Assembly (NCBI RefSeq): GCF_013343005.1
Contig: NZ_CP054491.1
Span: 2,400,501 to 2,464,500, forward strand
Length of the DNA: 64,000 nt
Direction: 5' to 3'
Origin: Candidatus Reidiella endopervernicosa
GTDB lineage: Bacteria > Pseudomonadota > Gammaproteobacteria > GCF-013343005
Shown: piece by piece, positions 50,535 through 59,364 of the stretch
Layout: each line of letters begins with the position of its first letter
Position numbering within the stretch: the first letter of the stretch is position 1
Notes under the pieces: generated by a model
What the model saw: only the letters and a program-made list of their open reading frames with translations
Databases searched by the model: none
What the model was told of the DNA's origin: nothing
Program-made: the position numbers and the translations under genes

Positions 50535-51365
50535 TTAGGCGGCTGACTGCTCTACAACATGAATATCAGTCTGTGGATAGGGAATCGAGATGCCATTTTC
50601 ATCAAAGGCGATCTTGATCTGTTCCAGCAGGTCAGAGCGCACCGCCCAGTAGTCGCCACTCTTTACCCAGGGACGGACATTGAAATTGACGCTGCTGTCG
50701 GCCAGCTCAGCGACGCTGACCGCTGCTGCAGGCTCGGCAAGAATGCGCTCATCAGCAGCCATGATCTTCTCCATGATATCGCGTGCCTTGCGCATATCGT
50801 CGTCATATCCAATGCCGAACACCATATCGATGCGGCGAGTTGGGCGAGCAGAGACGTTCACGATGGTACCGCCGTAGATATTGGAGTTGGGCACGATAAT
50901 CTCTCGGTTATCGCCGGTCTTGAGCTGGGTGCTAAAGATACGCACCTCCTCAACCACGCCGGAGACCCCTGCCACCTCGACAAAGTCGCCCATCTTGAAG
51001 GGGCGGAAGATGATGATCATCACGCCCGCTGCAAAGTTAGAGAGTGAGTCTTTGAGCGCCAGACCCACGGCCAAACCGGCGGCACCCATGATGGCCAGAA
51101 GTGATGTGGTATTCACACCAAGCTGATCGAGGGCTGCGATTACCACCGCCACCATCAACACGGCGTAGGTGATCGAGCCGAGGAAGTTGATCAGGATATC
51201 GTCCATCTTCGAACGTCCCATCAACCTGCGCATCATCGAGACGACACTCTTGGCAATCCATCGACCAATGATAAAGATCACCAGTGCCGTCACCAGCTTA
51301 ATACCCCAGGGGATCGCGTACAGATCTACAAATTGTCCCATCGACTCCTGATTCATCTCAATCAT
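50535..51365 (-). CDS. mscS: small-conductance mechanosensitive channel (MscS family)
   Basis: A 276-residue channel of minimal MscS size with three transmembrane helices (KLVTALVIFIIGRWIA; FLGSITYAVLMVAVVIAAL; the pore helix MGAAGLAVGLALKDSLSNFAAG). A beta domain follows with FKMGDFVEV, GVVEEVRIFSTQL and VPNSNIYGGTIVN. It opens on membrane tension to release solutes on osmotic downshock. GAGG lies before ATG 51365. Gly and Ala packing in the pore helix matches the family. Confidence 0.93.
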   Translation of the reverse strand: MIEMNQESMGQFVDLYAIPWGIKLVTALVIFIIGRWIAKSVVSMMRRLMGRSKMDDILINFLGSITYAVLMVAVVIAALDQLGVNTTSLLAIMGAAGLAVGLALKDSLSNFAAGVMIIIFRPFKMGDFVEVAGVSGVVEEVRIFSTQLKTGDNREIIVPNSNIYGGTIVNVSARPTRRIDMVFGIGYDDDMRKARDIMEKIMAADERILAEPAAAVSVAELADSSVNFNVRPWVKSGDYWAVRSDLLEQIKIAFDENGISIPYPQTDIHVVEQSAA

Positions 51366-51629
51366 GCCTATCCCTCATATTATTTGTTGACCAGTAATTC
51401 AGAACGATTATAACCATCAAACTCCCGACAAATACCACACAATATGGTAAGAAAAGTTAATATAAGGCATTGATATTGGACAGATATCGAATGAAATCGA
51501 TCCTCCCGGCTTACAGACTGTTCCAGGTGTAAATAGCCCTACAGAATTTGCAGTGATATATATTCTGAACTATGTAACATTAACGAGAATAACAACCAAT
51601 AACCAGCTGGAAAGGTGATTCGAATCGGT

Positions 51630-52751
51630 ATGCCGATCATGCGTAGATCACTCTGGAGCATCAGTTTTTTCATCCTGCTCCTATTCACTCTCTCTGCACA
51701 CAGCGTTGTAGCTGAAGACGCGCTCGGCAAAAAGCCCACACTACTGCGCATCGCAGGTTGGGACGTTTATGCCGACCCAATCAACAGGGGGAAGACTATT
51801 GGCTACAAATCAGCTGAACGGCAACTAGGCATCACGATTGAGTTCACTCCACTTAGCCATCTCGATGAGATCATCGATGCGGCAGAATCGAACAACGATT
51901 ACGACATTCTGATCATCTCGAATGAGGGGATCAAAATCCTCGGTGGCATGGGGCTGATATCACCACTCAGTCTTAGTCAAATTCCCAATTATCAGGATCT
52001 CCACCACAGTCTGCGCTATACCGAGTGGGGTCAGATAGAAAGCAAGACCTACGCCGTCCCGTGGGCCTGGGGCCCAACCGGGCTTCTCTATGACACAACG
52101 CAGACGGAAGAGCCTGAGAGCTGGAATATTCTCTGGGATGAGCGTTTCAGTGGCCAAATCTCGCTCTGGAACGATGTCTCCCTGATCTGGATAACCGCCC
52201 TTTCGCTTGGGTATGACAATGTCTACAACCTGACTCGTTTTCAGCTCGATAATGTGCGCAACAAATTGCTCAATCTAAATCAGAGAATATTCAGATATTA
52301 CGACGGTGAAGTCGATGCCATCGACTCCATCATCAATGGTGAAGCAGTTCTTTTGAATAGCTGGTTCGATCCATCCGCGCGCCTTCTTAAACATAAGCGA
52401 AACTTTAGAATGGCAATTCCAAAAGAGGGTGCCGTGGGTATGTTCGATAGCTATCTGATCAGTCGAAACAGCCGACAAAACGAGATCGCTCACCGTTTTA
52501 TCAACCATCAGCTATCACCGATCATTCAGCGAGAGATGGTACAAATTACCGGATTAGCCCCAGCCAACAATGAAACCATGGCTCTACTATCGGCTGATGA
52601 GATCCATGCTCTACACCTTGGGGAGACTGACTATTTCAATCGAATGATCCTCTGGGATGTAATGCCGAGAAAACAGCTCTACGAGGAGCTTCTAAGCGAA
52701 ATTCGAAGCGATTTTCAGGCACGCAAAAGTTCACTGAGTATCAAAAAGTGA
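51630..52751 (+). CDS. periplasmic ABC-type substrate-binding protein (PotD/polyamine-like)
   Basis: A signal peptide (WSISFFILLLFTLSAHSVVA) is followed by LLRIAGWDVYADP, DYDILIISNEGIKIL, YAVPWAWGPTGLLYDT, FSGQISLWNDVSLIWITAL and EAVLLNSWFDPS, the layout of spermidine/putrescine-type binding proteins. No permease or ATPase genes are adjacent. Its stop overlaps the GTG of the GGDEF-EAL gene by four bases, so it probably delivers a ligand signal to that enzyme's periplasmic domain. The frame is open from GTG 51615; ATG 51630 or 51639 are the likely starts. Confidence 0.85.
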   Translation: MPIMRRSLWSISFFILLLFTLSAHSVVAEDALGKKPTLLRIAGWDVYADPINRGKTIGYKSAERQLGITIEFTPLSHLDEIIDAAESNNDYDILIISNEGIKILGGMGLISPLSLSQIPNYQDLHHSLRYTEWGQIESKTYAVPWAWGPTGLLYDTTQTEEPESWNILWDERFSGQISLWNDVSLIWITALSLGYDNVYNLTRFQLDNVRNKLLNLNQRIFRYYDGEVDAIDSIINGEAVLLNSWFDPSARLLKHKRNFRMAIPKEGAVGMFDSYLISRNSRQNEIAHRFINHQLSPIIQREMVQITGLAPANNETMALLSADEIHALHLGETDYFNRMILWDVMPRKQLYEELLSEIRSDFQARKSSLSIKK

Positions 52752-55243
52752 AAAACCATACACATACGATCACTCTTATCGCCCTTATCGGCATCGTTGT
52801 GATCGTCGTGAGCAGTGTCACCATATTCAGATACATGGAAGAGTCACTGATCGAGCAACACCGTGAACAGTTCATTATTGACTCTACGGCTAAGCTGGAT
52901 GGTTTGGTCAACACTCTTGAAGAGCGTCGTTTTCACCTCAATGCCTTTACCCAGCTACCAACATTTAAATCATTACGCTTTCATCAACTCAGCCTCAATT
53001 ACGCGGCGATACGAGATGACCTACGACATCTGGAACTCTATTTTCTTGAGCTTCAACACCGTCAGCCCGATTTTCTCTCCGTCCACTACTTCAATAACGA
53101 GGGCACAGAACGATTTAGTGTCAAAAACGGCATTATTCAAAACCAGCTGGGGCGTATCGAACGCTTCGCCCCCTCCGGTTTTGCGGCCAAACTTCAGCAT
53201 GGTGAGCTACGTGTCACTCAGAGTAGCAATGAGGAGATCACCAGTTTGACCTGGTGGCTGCCGGTCTATAGCTCTATCAATCATCGTCTCGGCACCCTCT
53301 CCTTCACCTATAGTTTTAAACCCATCGCCAATGCATTGATAAATCTGGCACAGGAGGGCCGAAGCTGTTCAATATTGAGTGAAAAACAAGGCCGTCTATT
53401 ACTCTCATCGGAAGAAGTCGGAGATGATATAAAGCTGCGCTCCGGCAGTTGGTTTGTTAGCCGAGACCTGCCACTACCAGGAATTGACTGGCAGGCGACG
53501 CTCTATGCGCACAAAGATGAAATCCTGAAAAATGTCACCACATTTCGGCAAGTCGCGCTGTATGGACTAGCACCCCTGATCTCTCTGCTGCTGGTCTTTC
53601 TTATCATTATCTCAATTAAACGGCTGGAGGCGGAGCGTAAAATTCGCCATATGGCCTACTATGACGAATTGACCGGACTGGTTAATCGCAACCACTTTGA
53701 AGAACGTCTCATTCAGACCATCACCCATACGCAACAGACCGGCATCCACCATGCACTGCTCTACCTCGATCTGGATCAGTTCAAGGTAGTCAATGACACC
53801 TGCGGCCACCTGGCGGGAGATCATCTCCTCATCCAGCTCGGTGAACTACTGCAAAAGAAGACCCGTGAACACGATACTCTGGCTAGACTCGGCGGTGATG
53901 AGTTTGCAGTTCTGCTGGAGGACTGTCCCGAATCCAACGCCGTGCATATCGCAGATGAGATCCTCAAATCTGTCACCGAATTTAGATTTATCTGGGATGG
54001 AAAACCCTTCACCGTTGGCGTGAGTATCGGCATCGCATCTATTCATGACCGAGATCAGAGGCCACAGGATGTGATGAGTGCCGCCGATATGGCCTGTTAT
54101 ATGGCCAAAGAGCTGGGACGTAACCGCATTCATCTCTATACGGCAGATGATCTCGACCTCGCCCGTCGTCACGGCGAGATGCAGTGGGTCTCACGAATCA
54201 AACGCGCGCTTGAAGAGGAGAGTTTTTTTCTCGAGTGCCAACCGATCATCCCACTCGGCGATGAGGAGAGACCATCACTACGTTGGGAGATGTTAATCCG
54301 GCTACGCGAAGAGGAGAAGGTGATACTCCCTGGTGCCTTCATCGGCTCAGCCGAGCGGTATGGATTGATGCCAGATATCGATCGCTGGGTGATCGATACG
54401 GCTATCGAACTGCTCTCGACCTTCTATCACATCGGGGAGTCGCTATTTTGCGGAAGCTTGTTTTGGGCATCAAGCCCAAGCAAGCGGCAAATACTAACGC
54501 GACCGTTTATGCCTACGGCGCCCTCGACTGTCCTGCGTTCGTTGCGAATCACCTCTTCGCGGCTCTACACAACTCCTCACTGACTCTACGCCGACATAAA
54601 GCCGTTGCTGCATCTTCTTCGTCGTTCGCTCGCGCTCAACTACGAATAGGCAGACGGCGTCGACTATCGGGGACTAACCGCCTTCGCTTCGCTATCCATG
54701 GCGGTCAGCGCGGGTCAACTGGAACCGGGTAAACTGGTCTTCTTCATTAACATATCGGGCTGTACAATTAGCGAGAAATCACTCTTTAAACACATCAAAA
54801 AACAGCTCGCCCATCATCATGTTCCACCTCAGGCGGTCTGTTTTGAGATCACCGAAACGGCCGCAATTTCCAATCTGACCGATGCGGTAGAATTCATGGG
54901 ACAGCTACGCGAATTGGGCTGTGCGGTGGCACTCGACGATTTTGGCGCGGGTCTCTGCTCATTTACCTACCTTAAATCGATACCTGCCGACTACCTGAAG
55001 ATCGATGGCAGCTTCATTCAGCACATGCTCGAGCAACCGATGGATGCCGCCATCGTTGAGGTCATCAAATACATTGGCGATGCGGCATCACTCAAAACCA
55101 TCGCCGAGTTTGTCACCAGTGACAAGATCCGAATAGAACTTGAAGCGATCGGTATCAACTATGCACAGGGATTTGGTATCGAGCGTCCCGGTCCATTACA
55201 CAAGATGATCTCCAAGGTGCATGCAGACAAATTAAGTGACTGA
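52748..55243 (+). CDS. membrane GGDEF-EAL cyclic di-GMP enzyme, split by a repeat element
   Basis: Two membrane helices (LIALIGIVVIVVSSVTIF near the start; ALYGLAPLISLLLVFLIIIS near residue 285) flank a periplasmic sensor domain. The GGDEF domain has RLGGDEFAVLL (GGDEF at about residue 382) and intact nucleotide motifs, so cyclase activity is plausible. The EAL domain begins WEMLIRL (EML in place of EAL). After repeat copy 6 it continues FFINISG, FEITETAAISN, VALDDFGAGLCSFTYLKS and LKIDGSFI, which keep most metal-binding residues. Removing 54432-54710 gives FYHTGQLEPG and an intact 738-residue protein; as it stands, translation stops inside the element, leaving the GGDEF half and a separate EAL half. 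Confidence 0.88.
54432..54710 (+). mobile_element. repeat element E283, copy 6 (in GGDEF-EAL gene, sense)
   Basis: A 279-bp type B copy, the shortest, with several single-base gaps relative to the others. It begins TCGGGGAGTCGC and ends GGTCAGCG. Excision joins TATCACA to CGGGTCAA and restores the frame between the GGDEF and EAL halves. Confidence 0.92.
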
Positions 55244-55259
55244 CTCTCCACCGTATTAA

Positions 55260-55850
55260 TCAGAACCACTCAGCCACTTCCCGCGTTCCACTCACCAGAT
55301 AACGCAGCGACCCACTGCTGTCGAGGCTATTAAAGGGATAACAGGTCACCAGCGCCAGATAGTGTCCCTCTTCACGATTGGCAATCTGTGTCTGTCGCGC
55401 ATCGACCACCGCTCCCTCTTCCAGCCGGTAGCGGAAACGACCCTCTCGACTCTCAAGTTCAATGGCATCCCCCGCCTGAAGAAGCTGCATAAAACGAAAG
55501 TGAGTATCACGATGACCACTCACTACAACCGTACCGTTGTTACCCGGTTGGGCACTATCACGATTGTGTCCAGGGCCAAAAGCGAGCGCCTCACCGCTCT
55601 GCCCCCGCATGACAATCAGATCAACACCCAGACGCTCAACACGCAGACGTGCCACCGGCCAGATATCGGCCCACGGCCACGGCTTAACGTTCCCACCCTG
55701 CTCCAGACTCTGTTGCCACGCCCGCTCCATCAACACCTGCGCCAGACCCGCCTTGGCATAGATCCAGACTCCCTGTCCAAACTGCCAACCACCCGCCACT
55801 GACACAATCAGTAGCAGGAGTGCGAGCAGGCGTCGTCGAATCAGCTCCAT
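55260..55850 (-). CDS. class GN sortase
   Basis: A 196-residue sortase with an N-terminal membrane anchor (LLALLLLIVSVAGGWQFG). Catalytic residues are His113 (VVSGHRDTHF), Cys170 (LALVTCYPF) and Arg183 (SLRYLVSG). This subfamily occurs in Gram-negative bacteria, each genome having one sortase and one dedicated target. Here the target gene overlaps its start by 10 bp upstream on the same strand, and the dedicated two-component system lies beyond. It would cleave the C-terminal sorting region of that target in the periplasm. Confidence 0.93.
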   Translation of the reverse strand: MELIRRRLLALLLLIVSVAGGWQFGQGVWIYAKAGLAQVLMERAWQQSLEQGGNVKPWPWADIWPVARLRVERLGVDLIVMRGQSGEALAFGPGHNRDSAQPGNNGTVVVSGHRDTHFRFMQLLQAGDAIELESREGRFRYRLEEGAVVDARQTQIANREEGHYLALVTCYPFNSLDSSGSLRYLVSGTREVAEWF

Positions 55851-57904
55851 CTTTTATTAAATCGAACGATCAGGAGTGCACCGAGCATTAGTAGAAGACC
55901 GATCAGTATCTGCAACTGTGCAGGGGTCGCCGTCTTTGCCATGCCAAACACCTTGTCGTACTTCCAGCCAGCAGGTAGTTCACTCTTCAGCGCATGTTGC
56001 TTAAGTGTACTCTCCACCGGGCGTGCCGGAGTCACATCAACCGCCACAAGACTGGTAAATTTACTCACCAAATGGTGATCAAGTGCCGTCTGCACCACAG
56101 CGCTCCTCAGTGCCGACTTCTGCTCGATTTCGTTCACTGAGCGGTATCGATCCATCAGATGCCCAATACGTTGTCGTGCCCACGCCACCGATACACCCGA
56201 ACGTTGCGACTGATTGCCGAGTCCGATGCGACTCTGCCATTGCTGATTGGCAAATTTACCCTTCACCACCACCGAGTCGGGCAGTGGTTGCTCACTGCGC
56301 AGCACCACCTGCAGCGGTTCATTCAGATAGAGATCGGGTATCGGATTAGGGTATGACTCGATAGACACACCTTCAGGTAGCTGCAGTTCGATATCGGTCA
56401 ACGCCGGATAGTCGAGCTTGCTCAACAACGTATCGATCTGCTGCTGAACCTCGTTCGTAGAGCCGATATAGAGAAAACTGCCACGTCCATACTGCGCCGC
56501 CTTGCTCATAAAGTGGCTATTGGGGGCAGAGCCGATGCCCACGGTAAAGAGGCGACTCTGATCGAGTCGTGCCTTGATCAGGGCAAACAACGCGTCCTCG
56601 TTGCCCACTGCGCCATCGGTAATGAAGACCACCTGATGAAAGCGGCTACGATCACGATCACTCCCAAGCGCGGCATTGAGTGCTGGGCGCATCTCCGTCC
56701 CCCCATTAGCCTGCAACGACGCCACGTATCGGCGAGCGGTGGCAAGATTATGGGTACTCGCCTCAACCAACATCGGGAAGAGTGCGCTAGTAGTGGAGTT
56801 GAACTGAATCACATTAAACCGATCACCACTGCGTAAGCGATCGAGTGCCACCAGCAGCGCCTGTCGTGCCTGACGTATCGACTCTCCACCCATTGAACCG
56901 GAGGTATCGATCACAAAGGTAATATCGCGCTGTGTCGCGATGCGGTCGAGCACCTCACGTCCCGGCGGCATCAACATCAGCAGCGCATAGTTTCTCCCCT
57001 CGTGCTGTTGCGTAAATAGCGCCGCCTTCGGTTCACTGCCGGACGCCGGCACCCAGTGCAGCTCAAAATCACGATCGGCCTTTACGGGGCCTTCCGCAAA
57101 GGCGACCTGATACTCACCTACACCCTGCTGTTCTATCTTGACTGGGTGGTAGGCACTCTCAACCTTGGCCAGTGGAAAACCGGGCATCAGGTTCACCGCC
57201 ATCGTTACACGGTTAGTACCGGACTCTCCGGGTTTGCGCACCGGTGGAGTAATCCTGGAGGCGTCATGTACCAACGCACTATCGAAGGCCCAGCCACTAC
57301 CACTCTGAATCTTGACCTCCTCTTCAATTTTCAGAGGGGCACCAGGGATATAACGCGGTGCCACCACCATCGGGAAACGCAACGAGAAACGTCCATCACG
57401 AAAGGCGAGCTGCTGATACTCGATCTTCACCAGGATCTCTTCACCGGGAGCGATGTTAGCCAGAGAGGTAGTAAAGATATTCGGCCGCTCCTGCTCGACC
57501 AGCGAGGTGCGTTTTCCCTGCTGCTTCGCCTGTTTATAGATTCGTTTCGCCTCATCGCGCTCCTTGATCTTCCCCTCTATTGTTCGCTCCCCAATCTGCA
57601 TCCGCATCCGGTCGACCGCTGCATCCTCAGGCAGTGGAAAGACATAGATCCCCTCCGCCCACTGTGGTGAGGGATTTTGGAAGCGCTGGGTCACTGTGAC
57701 CCGGGCAAACATCGCCGTCACATCGATCGATACATCGGTATCGAGTGTCGGTGCCGCTATCAGACCCTCACCTTCAACACCACGTAGTAGCAGCGAGCCA
57801 CTGCCAACTGAATCGGTTTGTAGTGGTTGTGGCGAAGCGCTGGCGACACCACAAATGATGAACACGTAGAGGGCCAATCCTCTCAGCACCATCTTATTCA
57901 TCAT
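55841..57904 (-). CDS. marine proteobacterial sortase target protein (VIT + VWA domains)
   Basis: About 687 residues. After a signal peptide (LRGLALYVFIICGVASA) comes a VIT domain (FARVTVTQRFQNPS, EGIYVFPLPEDAAVDRMRM). A VWA domain with the MIDAS motif FVIDTSGSMGGES follows, then a beta-rich part. The C-terminal helix LLMLGALLIVRF and basic RFNKRWS act as the sorting/anchor region. Start ATG 57904 is chosen because AGGAG lies seven bases upstream; a longer frame from GTG 57925 has none. The gene overlaps both the preceding 50-codon gene and the sortase gene. VIT/VWA proteins are surface-exposed adhesion or scaffold proteins in other organisms. Confidence 0.92.
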   Translation of the reverse strand: MMNKMVLRGLALYVFIICGVASASPQPLQTDSVGSGSLLLRGVEGEGLIAAPTLDTDVSIDVTAMFARVTVTQRFQNPSPQWAEGIYVFPLPEDAAVDRMRMQIGERTIEGKIKERDEAKRIYKQAKQQGKRTSLVEQERPNIFTTSLANIAPGEEILVKIEYQQLAFRDGRFSLRFPMVVAPRYIPGAPLKIEEEVKIQSGSGWAFDSALVHDASRITPPVRKPGESGTNRVTMAVNLMPGFPLAKVESAYHPVKIEQQGVGEYQVAFAEGPVKADRDFELHWVPASGSEPKAALFTQQHEGRNYALLMLMPPGREVLDRIATQRDITFVIDTSGSMGGESIRQARQALLVALDRLRSGDRFNVIQFNSTTSALFPMLVEASTHNLATARRYVASLQANGGTEMRPALNAALGSDRDRSRFHQVVFITDGAVGNEDALFALIKARLDQSRLFTVGIGSAPNSHFMSKAAQYGRGSFLYIGSTNEVQQQIDTLLSKLDYPALTDIELQLPEGVSIESYPNPIPDLYLNEPLQVVLRSEQPLPDSVVVKGKFANQQWQSRIGLGNQSQRSGVSVAWARQRIGHLMDRYRSVNEIEQKSALRSAVVQTALDHHLVSKFTSLVAVDVTPARPVESTLKQHALKSELPAGWKYDKVFGMAKTATPAQLQILIGLLLMLGALLIVRFNKRWS

Positions 57905-58046
57905 GGGTCGGCTCCTGCTCTTCACCGTTAGAGGCCTCGAGCCAGTGGTGGCAGGGGTAGTCGAGACTGAAAGGAACCAACCTGTCGGCTACATCCTCGG
58001 GATGGTCAAATACAATCTCATCGGTAACGGGCACAAACTGTTGCAT
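57894..58046 (-). CDS. 50-residue acidic protein in the sortase operon
   Basis: ATG 58046, preceded by GAGGAG at good spacing, opens a 50-residue frame (MQQFVPVTDEIVFDHPEDVA, then LVPFSLDYPCHHWLEASNGE, ending PTHDE). It overlaps the start of the sortase target by 11 bp. It is acidic and has no signal peptide or helix, with a central PCHHW. I do not recognise it. The ribosome binding site, the tight overlap and codon usage like its neighbours support a real gene. Confidence 0.6.
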   Translation of the reverse strand: MQQFVPVTDEIVFDHPEDVADRLVPFSLDYPCHHWLEASNGEEQEPTHDE

Positions 58047-58078
58047 AGCGGCTCTCCTCACTTATTTCTCTACTTGAT

Positions 58079-58414
58079 CTAGGGCATGGCCCGCGCAACG
58101 GTGCGGCCATCCATGGTTTTGAGTGTTGGGGTGGTGGGTACAGATGCGATATGGCAAATCAGCTGTGGACGACTTCGACTGCGATTGAGTCGAATCACGG
58201 CCAATGCCTCACGTGCCTGATGTAGTTCAACCTCTAGCTGAGGATTGTGGTGAGCCTTTCGTCCCACCCACATGCCTATCGAAATTCCCATCACTCCGCC
58301 CACTGATATCCCCAGAAGCAGGCCGATACTCAGGTCGAACAGCGGTGCCAAACTCACACCAGCAGCCAATATCGATACCACCCCGATCACTACACCGATC
58401 TCTCTCTTATCCAT
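58079..58414 (-). CDS. small membrane protein of the sortase cluster
   Basis: ATG 58414 follows GAGGAG at six bases, giving 111 residues: two Gly-rich hydrophobic helices (IGVVIGVVSILAAGVSLAPL and LLLGISVGGVMGISIGMWVG), then a helical, partly basic tail ending RTVARAMP. The frame extends to 58447 without another start signal. Function unknown. As the first gene of the minus-strand sortase operon, divergent from the response regulator, it may help assemble or localise the sortase system. Confidence 0.65.
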   Translation of the reverse strand: MDKREIGVVIGVVSILAAGVSLAPLFDLSIGLLLGISVGGVMGISIGMWVGRKAHHNPQLEVELHQAREALAVIRLNRSRSRPQLICHIASVPTTPTLKTMDGRTVARAMP

Positions 58415-58668
58415 TGTCTGCTCCTCTATTGATTGATCCAGCGCCACCCTCCGTGGCGGTGATCGCTTTAAGCTGCGATCGATCCCTTACTGCGCCGGTT
58501 TGCTCTACGGTCTCTATTCAACACCTGGCGAGGCGTTCATTCTTTGGCGAGCGTTGAAGAGAATCTGGAGAAATAGTGGAGAATGGTTGAACGGTGCTCT
58601 ACAGCAGAGGGAGATTGGGGTAGATTGAGCCCTCACTGGCCATGAGCCGAAAGCAAGGGAGGCAGAGA

Positions 58669-59364
58669 GTGCAACGAACCATCGCCATCGTCGAAGATGA
58701 CAACGACCAGCGACAGAACTACAGCGATGCGCTGGAGCGCCGCGGCTATCGTGTCGAGACCTATGCCGACCGCCCCTCAGCACTCGAACAGCTGAGCAAT
58801 AGACCACCCGATCTGGCTATCCTCGACATCATGCTCGGCAGCGATGTCGATGGTGGCTTCGATCTCTGTCGCAGTCTGCTCGCCGAACACCCCGAACTGC
58901 CGGTGATCTTCCTTACCAGTCGCGTTGATGACATCGACCGTATCTCCGGGCTACGCCTCGGCGCGTGGGACTATCAGAGCAAACCGGTCTCACTCGCCTA
59001 CCTGGCTGAAAGGGTCGGTTCGCTTTTTCGCATTCTCGACCTAAAAGAGGGGCGCGGGGTTGAGCAGTCACAGCAGATCGGTGATCTCACCCTGGATGAG
59101 GCGCGTTTCGAGGCGAGTTGGCAGGGTGAGAAGATCGCACTGACCTTCACTGAATTCAATGTACTCAAAGAGATTGTCGACCAACGTGACGGCCGTGGCG
59201 CCAGCTACGAAGATCTCGCTAACGCCACCCGGCAGGGGGTGGTGGAGAACAACACCATCAACACCCATATCCTCCACATACGCGCCAAGTTCCGACAGCT
59301 CGACAAGGAGTTCGACTCTATCCGTAGCGTCTACGGTTACGGCTACCGCTGGAGCGCTCGTTGA
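58669..59364 (+). CDS. pdsR: sortase-system response regulator (PdsR type)
   Basis: An OmpR-type regulator of 231 residues from GTG 58669, which has GGGAGG just upstream and gives the family start (M)QRTIAIVEDD; ATG 58642 is in frame but less likely. The receiver has acidic EDD, phospho-Asp in LAILDIMLG, Thr in VIFLTSR and Lys in YQSKPVS. A winged-helix DNA-binding domain follows (FTEFNVLKEIVDQRDG, SIRSVYGYGYRW). This dedicated pair is found only with class GN sortase clusters and presumably controls them from the divergent promoter region at 58415-58668. Confidence 0.9.
   Translation: MQRTIAIVEDDNDQRQNYSDALERRGYRVETYADRPSALEQLSNRPPDLAILDIMLGSDVDGGFDLCRSLLAEHPELPVIFLTSRVDDIDRISGLRLGAWDYQSKPVSLAYLAERVGSLFRILDLKEGRGVEQSQQIGDLTLDEARFEASWQGEKIALTFTEFNVLKEIVDQRDGRGASYEDLANATRQGVVENNTINTHILHIRAKFRQLDKEFDSIRSVYGYGYRWSAR

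Noticed and set aside
54432-54710. Group II or group I intron
   Set aside because: No GUGYG start, domain V or AY end for group II; no P/Q/R/S core I could place for group I; two copies are antisense to their genes. Left only as a hypothesis for sense copies.
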